Positions 1-6,009 are shown, numbered from the stretch's first letter. The stretch: DNA of 6,421 nt from Phascolarctobacterium sp. (GCA_016302525.1 JAEDNJ010000089.1:1-6421), one strand, 5' to 3'. A program made the numbers and translations. The notes: generated by a model not told the origin, from the sequence alone.

Positions 1-369
1 AAGGCTCAGGTAAGTGATGTGGCAGGCTCTGCTCGTGACATCAAGGGCATTAAGGTGCTGGCTCAAAAGGTTAGCGCTGACAGTGTAGATGCTCTGCGTA
101 ATTTGGGTGACCAAATGCGTGACAGCGTTGGCGGTGTAGTAGTGCTGGCTGCTGCTATGGGCGACAAGACCATGCTGCTGACCATGGCAACTAAGGAGGC
201 TGTGAAGGCTGGTGTTCACGCTGGCAATGTTGTGAAGGCTGTAGCTGCTATCTGTGGTGGCAAGGGCGGCGGTCGTCCTGATATGGCTCAGGCTGGTGTT
301 AAGGATGCTGCAAAGATGGACGAGGCTTTAGAAGCTGCTTATGGCATTATCGAAGGCCAAATCAAATAA
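1..369 (+). CDS. alaS: Alanine--tRNA ligase, C-terminal 122 residues (5' end outside window)
   Basis: This is the 3' end of a gene whose reading frame is open from base 1, so the start lies upstream of the window. Alanyl-tRNA synthetase is cytoplasmic and charges tRNA-Ala. The portion seen here is the C-Ala (DHHA1) domain, which helps hold the tRNA elbow and joins the aminoacylation and editing domains. The diagnostic block is the glycine-rich GGKGGGRPDMAQAG encoded at 256-297, a hallmark of the AlaRS C-terminus. The frame ends with TAA at 367-369, the natural end for the family, so there is no 3' truncation. The first ATG inside the frame (codon at 115) is not a start. A terminator follows directly, so alaS is the end of its own transcript. 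DHHA1 domains also occur in DHH phosphoesterases, but the GGKGGGRPDMAQAG block favours AlaRS strongly. Confidence 0.96.
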   Translation, partial: KAQVSDVAGSARDIKGIKVLAQKVSADSVDALRNLGDQMRDSVGGVVVLAAAMGDKTMLLTMATKEAVKAGVHAGNVVKAVAAICGGKGGGRPDMAQAGVKDAAKMDEALEAAYGIIEGQIK

Positions 370-390
370 AAGTATACATTAAAATTTGTG

Positions 391-419
391 AAGAGCGTAC
401 TATACGGTACGCTCTTTTT
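391..419 (+). terminator. Intrinsic terminator of alaS
   Basis: A perfect 10-bp stem AAGAGCGTAC (391-400) / GTACGCTCTT (407-416) closes a 6-base loop (401-406) and runs into a short T tract (415-419). It lies 21 bases after the alaS stop codon and separates alaS from the ireB operon. The T run is only five bases long, so some readthrough is possible. Confidence 0.88.
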
Positions 420-420
420 A

Positions 421-429
421 TGTTATAAT
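421..429 (+). promoter_or_regulatory. Extended -10 promoter for the ireB operon
   Basis: TG at 421-422, one base, then a perfect TATAAT at 424-429 form an extended -10 element. The place of a -35 box (about 401-406) falls in the loop of the alaS terminator and shows no TTGACA match, which fits an extended -10 promoter. The predicted start point is near 436, leaving a leader of about 33 bases before ireB. It sits immediately after the terminator, as expected for a new transcription unit. Confidence 0.65.
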
Positions 430-468
430 ATATCTTGTATTAGTGTAAAATGAAGGGAAGTGTCCTAA

Positions 469-732
469 ATGCTAATTTCTGACGAAACCATGATGTTTAA
501 ACGCTCTACTGAAAAGCCTGAGGTTGCAGAAACCGTTAAGGAAGTATACGAGGCTTTAGAGGCTAAGGGCTATAATCCTGTGGACCAGCTTGCGGGCTAT
601 TTATTAAGTGGCGACCCCACTTATATTACTAGCTATGACAATGCTCGTACTAAATTGCGTCGTCATGAGCGTTACGAGTTAATTGAGGCTCTTGTAGTTA
701 GCTATTTAGAGACTAAAGGTATTCAAAAGTAA
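469..732 (+). CDS. ireB: IreB family regulatory phosphoprotein (UPF0297/DUF965)
   Basis: An 87-residue cytoplasmic protein of the IreB family. In Enterococcus faecalis, IreB is a small regulator phosphorylated by the PASTA-domain Ser/Thr kinase IreK and it lowers cephalosporin resistance; a role in envelope-stress signalling here is inferred from the family. Seen in the sequence are the family core GYNPVDQLAGYLLSGDPTYI (residues 34-53) and the charged segment ARTKLRRHERYELIEALV (59-76), at full family length. The N-terminus MLISDETMMFK fits the family start. Thr7 matches one of the two phosphothreonines known in E. faecalis, and Ser4 takes the place of the other. The start is ATG 469 with AAGGGAAG at 453-460; the later ATG at 490 would remove the phosphosite region. 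Its stop overlaps the ruvX start by one base (TAATG), which implies coupled translation. Confidence 0.93.
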   Translation: MLISDETMMFKRSTEKPEVAETVKEVYEALEAKGYNPVDQLAGYLLSGDPTYITSYDNARTKLRRHERYELIEALVVSYLETKGIQK

Positions 733-1154
733 TGCGCAGTATGTCCTTAGATGTTGGCACACGCACGATAGGTATCGCTGTCAGTGATCTTATGGGCTTG
801 ATTGCTAATGGTGTGGAAACAATTCGCCGTACCAGTATAGAGCGCGATTATGCGCGCCTGGCAGAGCTCATTAAGGAGCATGAGGTTGATACCCTGGTCG
901 TGGGCTATCCTAAAAACATGAATGGTACAGTAGGTGAGCGAGGTCAGGCCTGCGCTGCTATGGCGGAGGAGCTAAAAATTAAGTTTCCTCAATGCAAGGT
1001 AGTGCTTTGGGATGAACGCTTATCCACCGTAGCTGCTGAAAGAGTCTTGATTGATGCAGATTTAAAGCGCAAAAAACGCAAGCAGGTTATTGATATGATG
1101 GCTGCCGTGGTTATCTTGCAAAATTATTTAGACAGTAAACAATTTAAACTTTGA
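732..1154 (+). CDS. ruvX: RuvX/YqgF-type Holliday junction resolvase / pre-16S rRNA nuclease
   Basis: A 140-residue protein with an RNase H-like fold, the usual size for the family. YqgF/RuvX is implicated in 5' maturation of 16S rRNA and has been proposed as a Holliday junction resolvase; the rRNA role has the better experimental support. The acidic catalytic residues are all visible: D7 in LDVGTRTIGIAVSD, E95 in WDERLST (residues 93-99), and D121 in the C-terminal helix DMMAAVVILQNYL. The conserved GYPKNMNGT loop is at residues 58-66. The ATG at 732 shares its A with the ireB stop codon. An ATG three codons later (741) would still leave D7 but shortens the first strand, and MR-x-M-x-LDVGT is the usual family start. 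It lacks a strong ribosome binding site of its own, consistent with coupling to ireB. No key residue is missing. Confidence 0.95.
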   Translation: MRSMSLDVGTRTIGIAVSDLMGLIANGVETIRRTSIERDYARLAELIKEHEVDTLVVGYPKNMNGTVGERGQACAAMAEELKIKFPQCKVVLWDERLSTVAAERVLIDADLKRKKRKQVIDMMAAVVILQNYLDSKQFKL

Positions 1155-1171
1155 TTAAAGGAGAACGAAGC

Positions 1172-1495
1172 ATGGCTAACAATTATGTTGATGAAAAAGA
1201 AATGGAAGAGGATATGCCCATTATTGAAATGGAAGATGACAAGGGCAATAAATCTTACTTCGGTGTAGATATGGTTATTCCCATGGAGAAAAATAACTTT
1301 GCTGTTTTAGTCGGCATTGTTTTAGACGAGAAGGGCGAATTTAAGGATGTTGATGAAGACAACATGGTTATTGCCCGTATCGAGTTTGACGAAAACGGTG
1401 AAGAGGTTTATGTTGCACCCACTGATGAAGAATTTGAGGCAGTGCGCGAAGCCTACGAAAAAATGTTAGACGAATGGGATGAGGCTGAAGACTAA
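1172..1495 (+). CDS. DUF1292 domain protein, strongly acidic (YrzB-like)
   Basis: A 107-residue soluble protein of the DUF1292 family, whose biochemical role is unknown. In Bacillus subtilis the relative YrzB sits in the same place, between the ruvX homologue and mltG, so position supports the assignment. About a third of the residues are Asp or Glu. The core has the family pattern of acidic strands, with FAVLVGIVLDEKGEF (residues 43-57) and VIARIEFDENGEEVYVAP (66-83), followed by a helical tail EEFEAVREAYEKMLDEWDE. I chose ATG 1172 because AAAGGAG (1157-1163) lies 8 bases before it. A TTG at 1151 in the same frame would add seven residues, overlap the ruvX stop and has no ribosome binding site at a useful distance. 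No signal peptide or membrane segment is seen. Function cannot be stated. Confidence 0.9.
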   Translation: MANNYVDEKEMEEDMPIIEMEDDKGNKSYFGVDMVIPMEKNNFAVLVGIVLDEKGEFKDVDEDNMVIARIEFDENGEEVYVAPTDEEFEAVREAYEKMLDEWDEAED

Positions 1496-1520
1496 TTTTG
1501 AGGCTTGGAGATTTGGGTGC

Positions 1521-2540
1521 ATGAGAAAAGTAATTTTGGTTCTTGTGGCCTCCGCCATTGCCCTCTTAGCAGTGGGCACAGGCGGCTTTAAGCTGTGGCT
1601 CAATAGCCAGGGGGACAACAAGGATTTTGCAGTAAGCGGTAATAAGATGATTCGTGTCAAGGAGGGTATGTCTACAGCAGATGTGGCCCAGCTTTTGCAC
1701 GAGAAAAAGCTTGTCAAGAATCCTAAGGCCTTTAAGCTGGCTGCTCGCTTTGATGGCCTGGCCGAAAAGCTGCAGGCAGGTATGTATCAGCTTACGGGCG
1801 GCATGAGCAATAAAGAAATCATTGATACTATGGTCAAGGGCAGAATTCAGTATGTGAAGTTTGTTGTACCCGAAGGCTATAGTGTAAAAAAGATTGCCGA
1901 AAAGCTGCAGGCTGAGGAGCTGGGCAGGGCCGAAAGGTTTTTGGCTGCTGCCAAGGATTACGCACCCTATCCCTATATGCAGGCTGAGCGAGAGGTAAAT
2001 TATAAGGCGGATGGCTTTGCTTTTCCAGCTACTTATGATTTCGCCTATGGTGCCAGCGAAAAGCAAATACTGCAAACAATGGTGGCTACCTTTGACAAAA
2101 TGATGGAAAAGGAAGGTATTAAACAGGAAGTGGCACAGCGCAAGCTAAAGCTCCATGATGTGGTTACTATGGCTTCTATGGTGGAGCTGGAGGCTGTCTT
2201 TAATGAAGAGCAGCCCCGCATTGCCGGCGTTTTTCTCAAACGCTTAGACCTAGGTATGCCAATTCAGTCCGATACTACCATACAGTATTTACTTGGTAAA
2301 CAAAAAGCAATCGTACTATACAAGGATTTAGAAATTGATAATCCTTATAACACCTATAAATATCCTGGCCTGCCACCCGGACCAATTGGGAGTCCTGGCA
2401 TAGCTGCGATTAAGGCAGTGCTCCATCCGGAGCAAACAGATTATCTTTACTTTGTTGCTGAAAGGGATGGTCATCACCGCTTTAGCAAGAGCTTTACCGA
2501 CCATCTGCGAGCAATTAGAGATATAGAGGCAGGCAGATAA
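1521..2540 (+). CDS. mltG: Endolytic transglycosylase MltG (YceG family)
   Basis: A 339-residue membrane-anchored enzyme that cleaves glycan strands inside nascent peptidoglycan and is thought to set strand length near the elongation machinery. A single N-terminal membrane segment (about residues 4-20) follows a short MRK start, so the body faces outside the membrane. A LysM-like subdomain follows (about 44-91, VKEGMSTADVAQLL), then the YceG domain from FVVPEGYSVKKIAEKL (114-129). The catalytic glutamate is probably E222 in MASMVELEA, aligned with E. coli Glu218. IQSDTTIQY (248-256) and NPYNTYKYPGLPPGPIGSPG (274-293) are further family signatures. An upstream in-frame ATG at 1479 overlaps the previous gene and would put 14 polar residues before the anchor, so ATG 1521 is preferred. 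Its ribosome binding site is weak (GGAG, 1507-1510), suggesting coupling to the DUF1292 gene. The motif usually written FPDTY reads FPATY here. Confidence 0.94.
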   Translation: MRKVILVLVASAIALLAVGTGGFKLWLNSQGDNKDFAVSGNKMIRVKEGMSTADVAQLLHEKKLVKNPKAFKLAARFDGLAEKLQAGMYQLTGGMSNKEIIDTMVKGRIQYVKFVVPEGYSVKKIAEKLQAEELGRAERFLAAAKDYAPYPYMQAEREVNYKADGFAFPATYDFAYGASEKQILQTMVATFDKMMEKEGIKQEVAQRKLKLHDVVTMASMVELEAVFNEEQPRIAGVFLKRLDLGMPIQSDTTIQYLLGKQKAIVLYKDLEIDNPYNTYKYPGLPPGPIGSPGIAAIKAVLHPEQTDYLYFVAERDGHHRFSKSFTDHLRAIRDIEAGR

Positions 2541-2570
2541 GGCTTTTACCTAAGGAGGAAGGTTCCCCTA

Positions 2571-3809
2571 ATGAAGTTAACACATAAGCCGGAGCTCTTA
2601 GCGCCGGCAGGCAATATGGAAAAGGCAAAAATGGCCCTGCTTTACGGAGCAGATGCTATTTATCTGGGCGGCAAGCTCTTTGGTCTGCGCGCCTTTGCCA
2701 ATAATTTCGATATTGCACAAATCGCTGAAATCACCGCCTATGCGCATAGCCTAGGCAAAAAAGTATATGTAACAGTCAATATTTTTGCTCACAACGAGGA
2801 AATCAACAAGCTGCCAGAGTATTTGCTAGAGCTGGAAAAATGCCAGGTAGATGCTCTCTTGATTGCTGATTTGGGCGTGTATATGACTGCTAAAAGGGTA
2901 GTGCCTAAGCTGCCTATCCATGTCAGCACGCAGGCTAACAATACTAACCATGCGACTGTTCAGGCGTGGCATGACCTTGGCGCTGAGCGCGTAGTTTTGG
3001 CGCGTGAGCTGTCCTTAAAGGAGATTGAAGAAATCAGCGCTAAAACTCAGGTTGAGCTGGAAGCCTTTGTGCACGGGGCAATGTGTATTAGCTATTCTGG
3101 CCGCTGCCTTTTGAGCGCTTATCTGACTGGTCGTGATGGCAATCGTGGCGCTTGCACGCAGGCCTGCCGTTGGGAATATGATGTCTATAGTCTCAAGGAA
3201 CAAAAGCGTCCTGGTGAGTATTTTGACTTAGAAGAGGATGAGCACGGTACCTATGTGATGAACTCCAAGGATTTGTGTCTCATTGAATACTTACCGGAGC
3301 TCATTCGCGCTGGCGTGTGTAGCTTGAAAATCGAAGGCCGCATGAAGAGTGCTCACTATGTAGCAACTGTAGTGAGTGTTTATCGCAAGGCCATAGATTT
3401 AGCCTGGGAAAATCCTGCTGGCTACAAGGTGCCTGAGGCTTGGCTTAAGGAGCTGAACAAGGTATCGCATAGGCAGTACACGACAGGCTTTGCAATTAAC
3501 AAGCCCGATGCTAATGCTCAGGTTTACACAAGCTCTAAGTATGAGCAGACCCACGATTTTGTGGGCATTGTGACTGGCTATGATGCTGCGGCCAAGCGTG
3601 CGTATTTTGAGCAGCGCAATAATGTTAAGGCTGGGGAGCAGCTGGAGCTTTTAATGCCGGACGGCTCACTTGTGCCCTTTGTGCTAGAGGAAATGCAGGA
3701 CGAATATGGTCAGCCTATAGACTGCGCTCCACACGCACAGCAAAAATTTTCTGCTAAGGCAGAGCAGGAGCTGCTCGTTAATAGCCTGCTGCGCAAGCAA
3801 CGCAGCTGA
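2571..3809 (+). CDS. U32 family protein, probable tRNA 5-hydroxyuridine synthesis (TrhP/YrrO type)
   Basis: A 412-residue cytoplasmic protein long annotated as 'peptidase U32'. Relatives of this length (E. coli TrhP/YegQ, B. subtilis TrhP2/YrrO) are Fe-S proteins that act with prephenate in hydroxylating tRNA wobble uridine; this role is inferred from family and position, not proteolysis. The start PELLAPAGNMEKAKMALLYG (residues 7-26) and the STQANNTN strand (119-126) are typical. The U32 signature is HGAMCISYSGRC followed by NRGACTQACRW, giving C172, C179, C195 and C199 as candidate cluster ligands, with C236 and the KIEGRMKS motif (253-260) after them. A C-terminal beta domain spans about 328-405. 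ATG 2571 follows AGGAGG (2553-2558) at a slightly long 12 bases. It is the last gene of the mltG cluster. No frameshift or missing cysteine is seen; the exact subfamily is not certain. Confidence 0.88.
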   Translation: MKLTHKPELLAPAGNMEKAKMALLYGADAIYLGGKLFGLRAFANNFDIAQIAEITAYAHSLGKKVYVTVNIFAHNEEINKLPEYLLELEKCQVDALLIADLGVYMTAKRVVPKLPIHVSTQANNTNHATVQAWHDLGAERVVLARELSLKEIEEISAKTQVELEAFVHGAMCISYSGRCLLSAYLTGRDGNRGACTQACRWEYDVYSLKEQKRPGEYFDLEEDEHGTYVMNSKDLCLIEYLPELIRAGVCSLKIEGRMKSAHYVATVVSVYRKAIDLAWENPAGYKVPEAWLKELNKVSHRQYTTGFAINKPDANAQVYTSSKYEQTHDFVGIVTGYDAAAKRAYFEQRNNVKAGEQLELLMPDGSLVPFVLEEMQDEYGQPIDCAPHAQQKFSAKAEQELLVNSLLRKQRS

Positions 3810-3944
3810 TTTGTCATTAATAATGTCTGACATTGGATCTAATTTTAGTTGTCTGTTGTCTAGGAAATAGCCTAGCATATAGGTGTTCGGTCATTATTAA
3901 TATATAAAAAAATACCACAGATTTAGGAGGATGAATTCTAGAGT
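3810..3944 (+). other. AT-rich intergenic gap with weak dyads, no convincing terminator
   Basis: This 135-base gap holds no reading frame of note. It contains an odd palindrome AATGTC-T-GACATT (3822-3834), a short hairpin CTAGG/CCTAG with a 6-base loop (3860-3875), and a 10-bp inverted repeat ATTAATAATG (3816-3825) / CATTATTAAT (3892-3901) that encloses them. None is followed by a T tract, so termination here is not supported. No -10/-35 pair close to consensus is seen. The gap ends in the AGGAGG of the next gene at 3925-3930. Confidence 0.5.
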
Positions 3945-4178
3945 ATGGAAGGCGACGGTATACCGCGAAGTATGATTTACGCTCAGGTTGAACCTGAACA
4001 CATTGCTGATGTAAATTGGTTTATGGAGGGCTACGAGGCCCTGGTTAAGGTGGGCATTGTTGATGCTAGTGCAGGAATTCTGAAATTCTTAACGAAAAAG
4101 GAAACCTACGATGATATGCTCAACATTATTGAAAGCCTGCCCTTTGAGATTAGTTTAATCGACAGCTATGTGGATTAG
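3945..4178 (+). CDS. DUF4911 domain-containing protein
   Basis: A 77-residue soluble protein that looks like a DUF4911 family member; its function is unknown. The pattern IYAQVEPEHIADVNWFMEGYEALVKVGIVDASAGILKF is typical: a first beta strand, a helix, a Gly-Tyr-Glu turn, then a strand and hairpin. The C-terminal half (TYDDMLNIIESLP) resembles a small alpha/beta ligand-binding fold, but no catalytic residue can be named. No membrane segment or cysteine is present. The ATG at 3945 is the first in the frame, since TAG lies two codons upstream. The ribosome binding site AGGAGG (3925-3930) is 14 bases away, longer than normal. A second in-frame ATG at 3972 begins MIYAQVEPEH, closer to where many relatives start, but has no ribosome binding site near it. 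It stands between the U32 gene and aminopeptidase P and probably has its own or a read-through transcript. Confidence 0.8.
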   Translation: MEGDGIPRSMIYAQVEPEHIADVNWFMEGYEALVKVGIVDASAGILKFLTKKETYDDMLNIIESLPFEISLIDSYVD

Positions 4179-4198
4179 GAATTTATGGCATAAAAATA

Positions 4199-4227
4199 TT
4201 GCGATATTAGTCAATAAGTGGTAAAAT
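4199..4227 (+). promoter_or_regulatory. Promoter for the aminopeptidase P–efp unit
   Basis: TTGCGA (4199-4204) and TAAAAT (4222-4227) are separated by 17 bases, with TG one base before the -10 (4219-4220), giving an extended -10. The predicted start is near 4234, 57 bases before the coding start. A dyad covers this start point. Confidence 0.65.
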
Positions 4228-4229
4228 GA

Positions 4230-4248
4230 TTAGGTATGTATAACCTAA
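4230..4248 (+). promoter_or_regulatory. Dyad over the predicted transcription start (possible operator)
   Basis: TTAGGT (4230-4235) and ACCTAA (4243-4248) form perfect 6-base inverted half sites around a 7-base spacer. The dyad begins two bases after the -10 box and spans the predicted start near 4234. Half of it would not be in the transcript, so a protein-binding operator is more likely than an RNA hairpin if the start point is right. The regulator is unknown. Confidence 0.35.
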
Positions 4249-4254
4249 GTTAAG

Positions 4255-4275
4255 TGCGGCCATTTTTAGGCTGCA
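4255..4275 (+). promoter_or_regulatory. Leader hairpin next to the aminopeptidase ribosome binding site
   Basis: TGCGGCC (4255-4261) pairs with GGCTGCA (4269-4275) over seven positions, one of them G-U, around the loop ATTTTTA. The stem ends one base before the AAAGAAGG ribosome binding site (4277-4284). It is the most GC-rich piece of the leader and could influence initiation. Its loop and 3' arm contain TTAGG (4266-4270), which can also pair with CCTAA of the upstream dyad. Confidence 0.4.
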
Positions 4276-4290
4276 GAAAGAAGGTTTAAC

Positions 4291-5373
4291 ATGACGCGTC
4301 TCAATAAGGTGCTGAATGTTATGGCGCGTAGCGGAGTGGAGGCTGTCCTCTTTAAGGACGAGAACACTATTCGTTATGTCACCGGCTTTAGCGGAGATTC
4401 GAGTCTGCTGTATTTAGATAATAAGCGTGCTGTTCTGATAACAGATGGCCGCTATACTGAGCAGGCACGCTTAGAAATGTCCAATATGTTCAAGGTCTTA
4501 GAATATAAGGCTGTGGATAGCAAGAGCATTTGGCGTGCTGCTGTAGAGCTGGCTAAGGAAAGCAGGGTTAATACACTGGGCTTTGATGGAGCCTGGTATA
4601 GCTACGCTGAGTTTAGTGTGCTGGCGGAAGTAGCCGAGGGCATGAAGCTCGAAAGCCTTGATTTCAGCGACATTCGCATGGTTAAGGACAAGCAGGAGCT
4701 GGAGCTTTTAAAGCACGCAGCCTGGATTGCCGATAGAGCCTTTACGAAGCTGCTGCTGGATATTAAGCCTGGCTGTACAGAGCGAGAGCTGGCTGCTCGT
4801 TTGGAGTATTATATGCGAGAGCTTGGCAGCGAAAAGGTTTCCTTTGATACGATCGTTGCCTCTGGCGAGCGTGGGGCCCTGCCTCATGGTGTGGCTACAG
4901 AGAAGAGGATCGAAGGCGGTGAGCTCATTACCTTTGATTTTGGCGCTGTTTACAAGGGCTATCATTCTGATATTACCCGCACGGTAATGATGGGCATGGC
5001 TACAGGCTGGCAAAAGGAGGTCTATGCCGTAGTTGAGGCTGCTCAGCGCCGTGGTATTAAGGAAGCGCAAATAGGCATGACGGGTAAGGAAGTGGATGCT
5101 ATAGTGCGTCAGTTCATTGCTGACAGTGGCTATGGAGACTACTTTGTGCATGGCTTAGGCCATGGCGTAGGCATGGAAATTCACGAAATGCCCAGTATTA
5201 ATAAACGGGGAGAAACCGTTTTAGAGGATGGTATGGTCTTTACCATTGAACCAGGTATATACATTCCCGGCAAAGGCGGGGTTCGTATAGAAGATACTGT
5301 AGTCCTTACAGAGGGTGGTGCTGTACCCTTGAATACTGTAAGGAAGCAGCTCATTGAAATTGTTAATATTTAA
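4291..5373 (+). CDS. pepP: Xaa-Pro aminopeptidase (M24B family)
   Basis: A 360-residue cytoplasmic metallopeptidase that removes an N-terminal residue preceding proline. The N-terminal creatinase-like domain (about 1-125) includes [16 protein letters not shown] (27-42) and the TDGRYTEQA motif (51-59). The catalytic pita-bread domain carries all five metal ligands: D216 in FDFGA, D227 in HSDITRT, H287 in [10 protein letters not shown]320 in TIEPG and E334 in RIEDT. H199 (LPHG) and H298 (EIHEMP) match the substrate-side histidines of the family. The length equals that of short Firmicutes enzymes such as YqhT beside efp in Bacillus. ATG 4291 has AAAGAAGG six bases upstream. The stop codon TAA at 5371-5373 runs into the efp ribosome binding site, so the two genes are coupled. 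Methionine aminopeptidase is excluded by the N-terminal domain; prolidase remains an alternative specificity. Confidence 0.93.
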   Translation: MTRLNKVLNVMARSGVEAVLFKDENTIRYVTGFSGDSSLLYLDNKRAVLITDGRYTEQARLEMSNMFKVLEYKAVDSKSIWRAAVELAKESRVNTLGFDGAWYSYAEFSVLAEVAEGMKLESLDFSDIRMVKDKQELELLKHAAWIADRAFTKLLLDIKPGCTERELAARLEYYMRELGSEKVSFDTIVASGERGALPHGVATEKRIEGGELITFDFGAVYKGYHSDITRTVMMGMATGWQKEVYAVVEAAQRRGIKEAQIGMTGKEVDAIVRQFIADSGYGDYFVHGLGHGVGMEIHEMPSINKRGETVLEDGMVFTIEPGIYIPGKGGVRIEDTVVLTEGGAVPLNTVRKQLIEIVNI

Positions 5374-5387
5374 GGAGGAGTAATAAT

Positions 5388-5978
5388 ATGACACCTACAG
5401 ATTTTAAAACTAACTTGACCGTAAAGATTGATGGCGATCCCTGGCAAGTTATCGAGTTCCAACACGTAAAACCTGGTAAAGGCGCTGCTTTCGTGCGTGC
5501 TAAACTGCGTAACCTGGCTACTGGTGCAGTAGTTGAAAGCTCCTACAACCCCAACACCAAAATGGAACAAGCTAAGATTGAGCGTCAAAATATGCAATAC
5601 CTGTATGAAACCGACGGTATGTATGCATTCATGGATAACGAAACCTTTGAGCAAACCGAGCTGAGCAAGGAACAGCTGGGTGATGCTCTGAACTTCCTCA
5701 TCGACAACATGATGGTTAAGGTTATGAGCTTTGAAGGCCGTATCCTGGGCGTTGACCTGCCTAACACTGTTATTCTGCAAGTAACCGAATGTGAGCCTGG
5801 CGTTCGCGGCAATACCGCTACTGGCGCTACCAAGAATGCAACCATGCAAACTGGCTACACCATTAAGGTGCCTCTGTTCATCGAAGAGGGCGAATACCTC
5901 TCCATCGATACCAGAACTGGCGACTACATCCAACGCGCTAGCGAAGCTGATTATCAAACTCAATTTGAAGCGCAATAA
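5388..5978 (+). CDS. efp: Translation elongation factor P
   Basis: A 196-residue factor that enters the ribosomal E site and relieves stalling at consecutive prolines. All three beta-barrel domains are present: the KOW-like N-domain (1-63), the OB middle domain (about 64-128) with MQYLYETDGMYAFMD, and the C-terminal OB domain with the signature PGVRGNTATGATKNATMQTG. The modified-loop residue is K31 in KPGKGA, matching Lys32 of B. subtilis EF-P and Lys34 of E. coli; no modification enzyme is in the window, and a lysine rules out EarP-type rhamnosylation. The protein ends about ten residues later than the usual YxxRA terminus (tail ASEADYQTQFEAQ). ATG 5388 follows AGGAGG at 5373-5378 with 9 bases between, the first base lying in the aminopeptidase stop. 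Codons are biased to AAC and TAC (8 of 11 Asn are AAC, against 1 of 9 upstream), consistent with high expression. Confidence 0.97.
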   Translation: MTPTDFKTNLTVKIDGDPWQVIEFQHVKPGKGAAFVRAKLRNLATGAVVESSYNPNTKMEQAKIERQNMQYLYETDGMYAFMDNETFEQTELSKEQLGDALNFLIDNMMVKVMSFEGRILGVDLPNTVILQVTECEPGVRGNTATGATKNATMQTGYTIKVPLFIEEGEYLSIDTRTGDYIQRASEADYQTQFEAQ

Positions 5979-6009
5979 GAGTCTCGTCGATAAATTTCCA
6001 TTAACTATT

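Noticed and set aside
1151..1171. TTG start for the DUF1292 gene overlapping the ruvX stop
   Set aside because: There is no ribosome binding site before it, whereas AAAGGAG is ideally placed for ATG 1172.
1479..1520. Upstream ATG for mltG overlapping the DUF1292 gene
   Set aside because: It would place 14 extra residues, including Trp and Cys, before the membrane anchor; the MRK start at 1521 is the typical one.
1566..2075. Open frame of about 169 codons on the - strand within mltG
   Set aside because: It is antisense to a well-supported gene, has no family features and no promoter or ribosome binding site.
3860..3875. CTAGG/CCTAG hairpin as a terminator after the U32 gene
   Set aside because: The stem is only 5 bp and no T tract follows on either strand.
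3849..3883. TTGTCT repeats with TAGCAT or TATAGG as a promoter for the DUF4911 gene
   Set aside because: The -10 matches are poor (four of six or fewer) and no extended -10 is present, so I could not support a call.
4708..5151. Open frame of about 147 codons on the - strand within the aminopeptidase gene
   Set aside because: It overlaps the metal-binding core coding region and has no family resemblance; it is a shadow frame.
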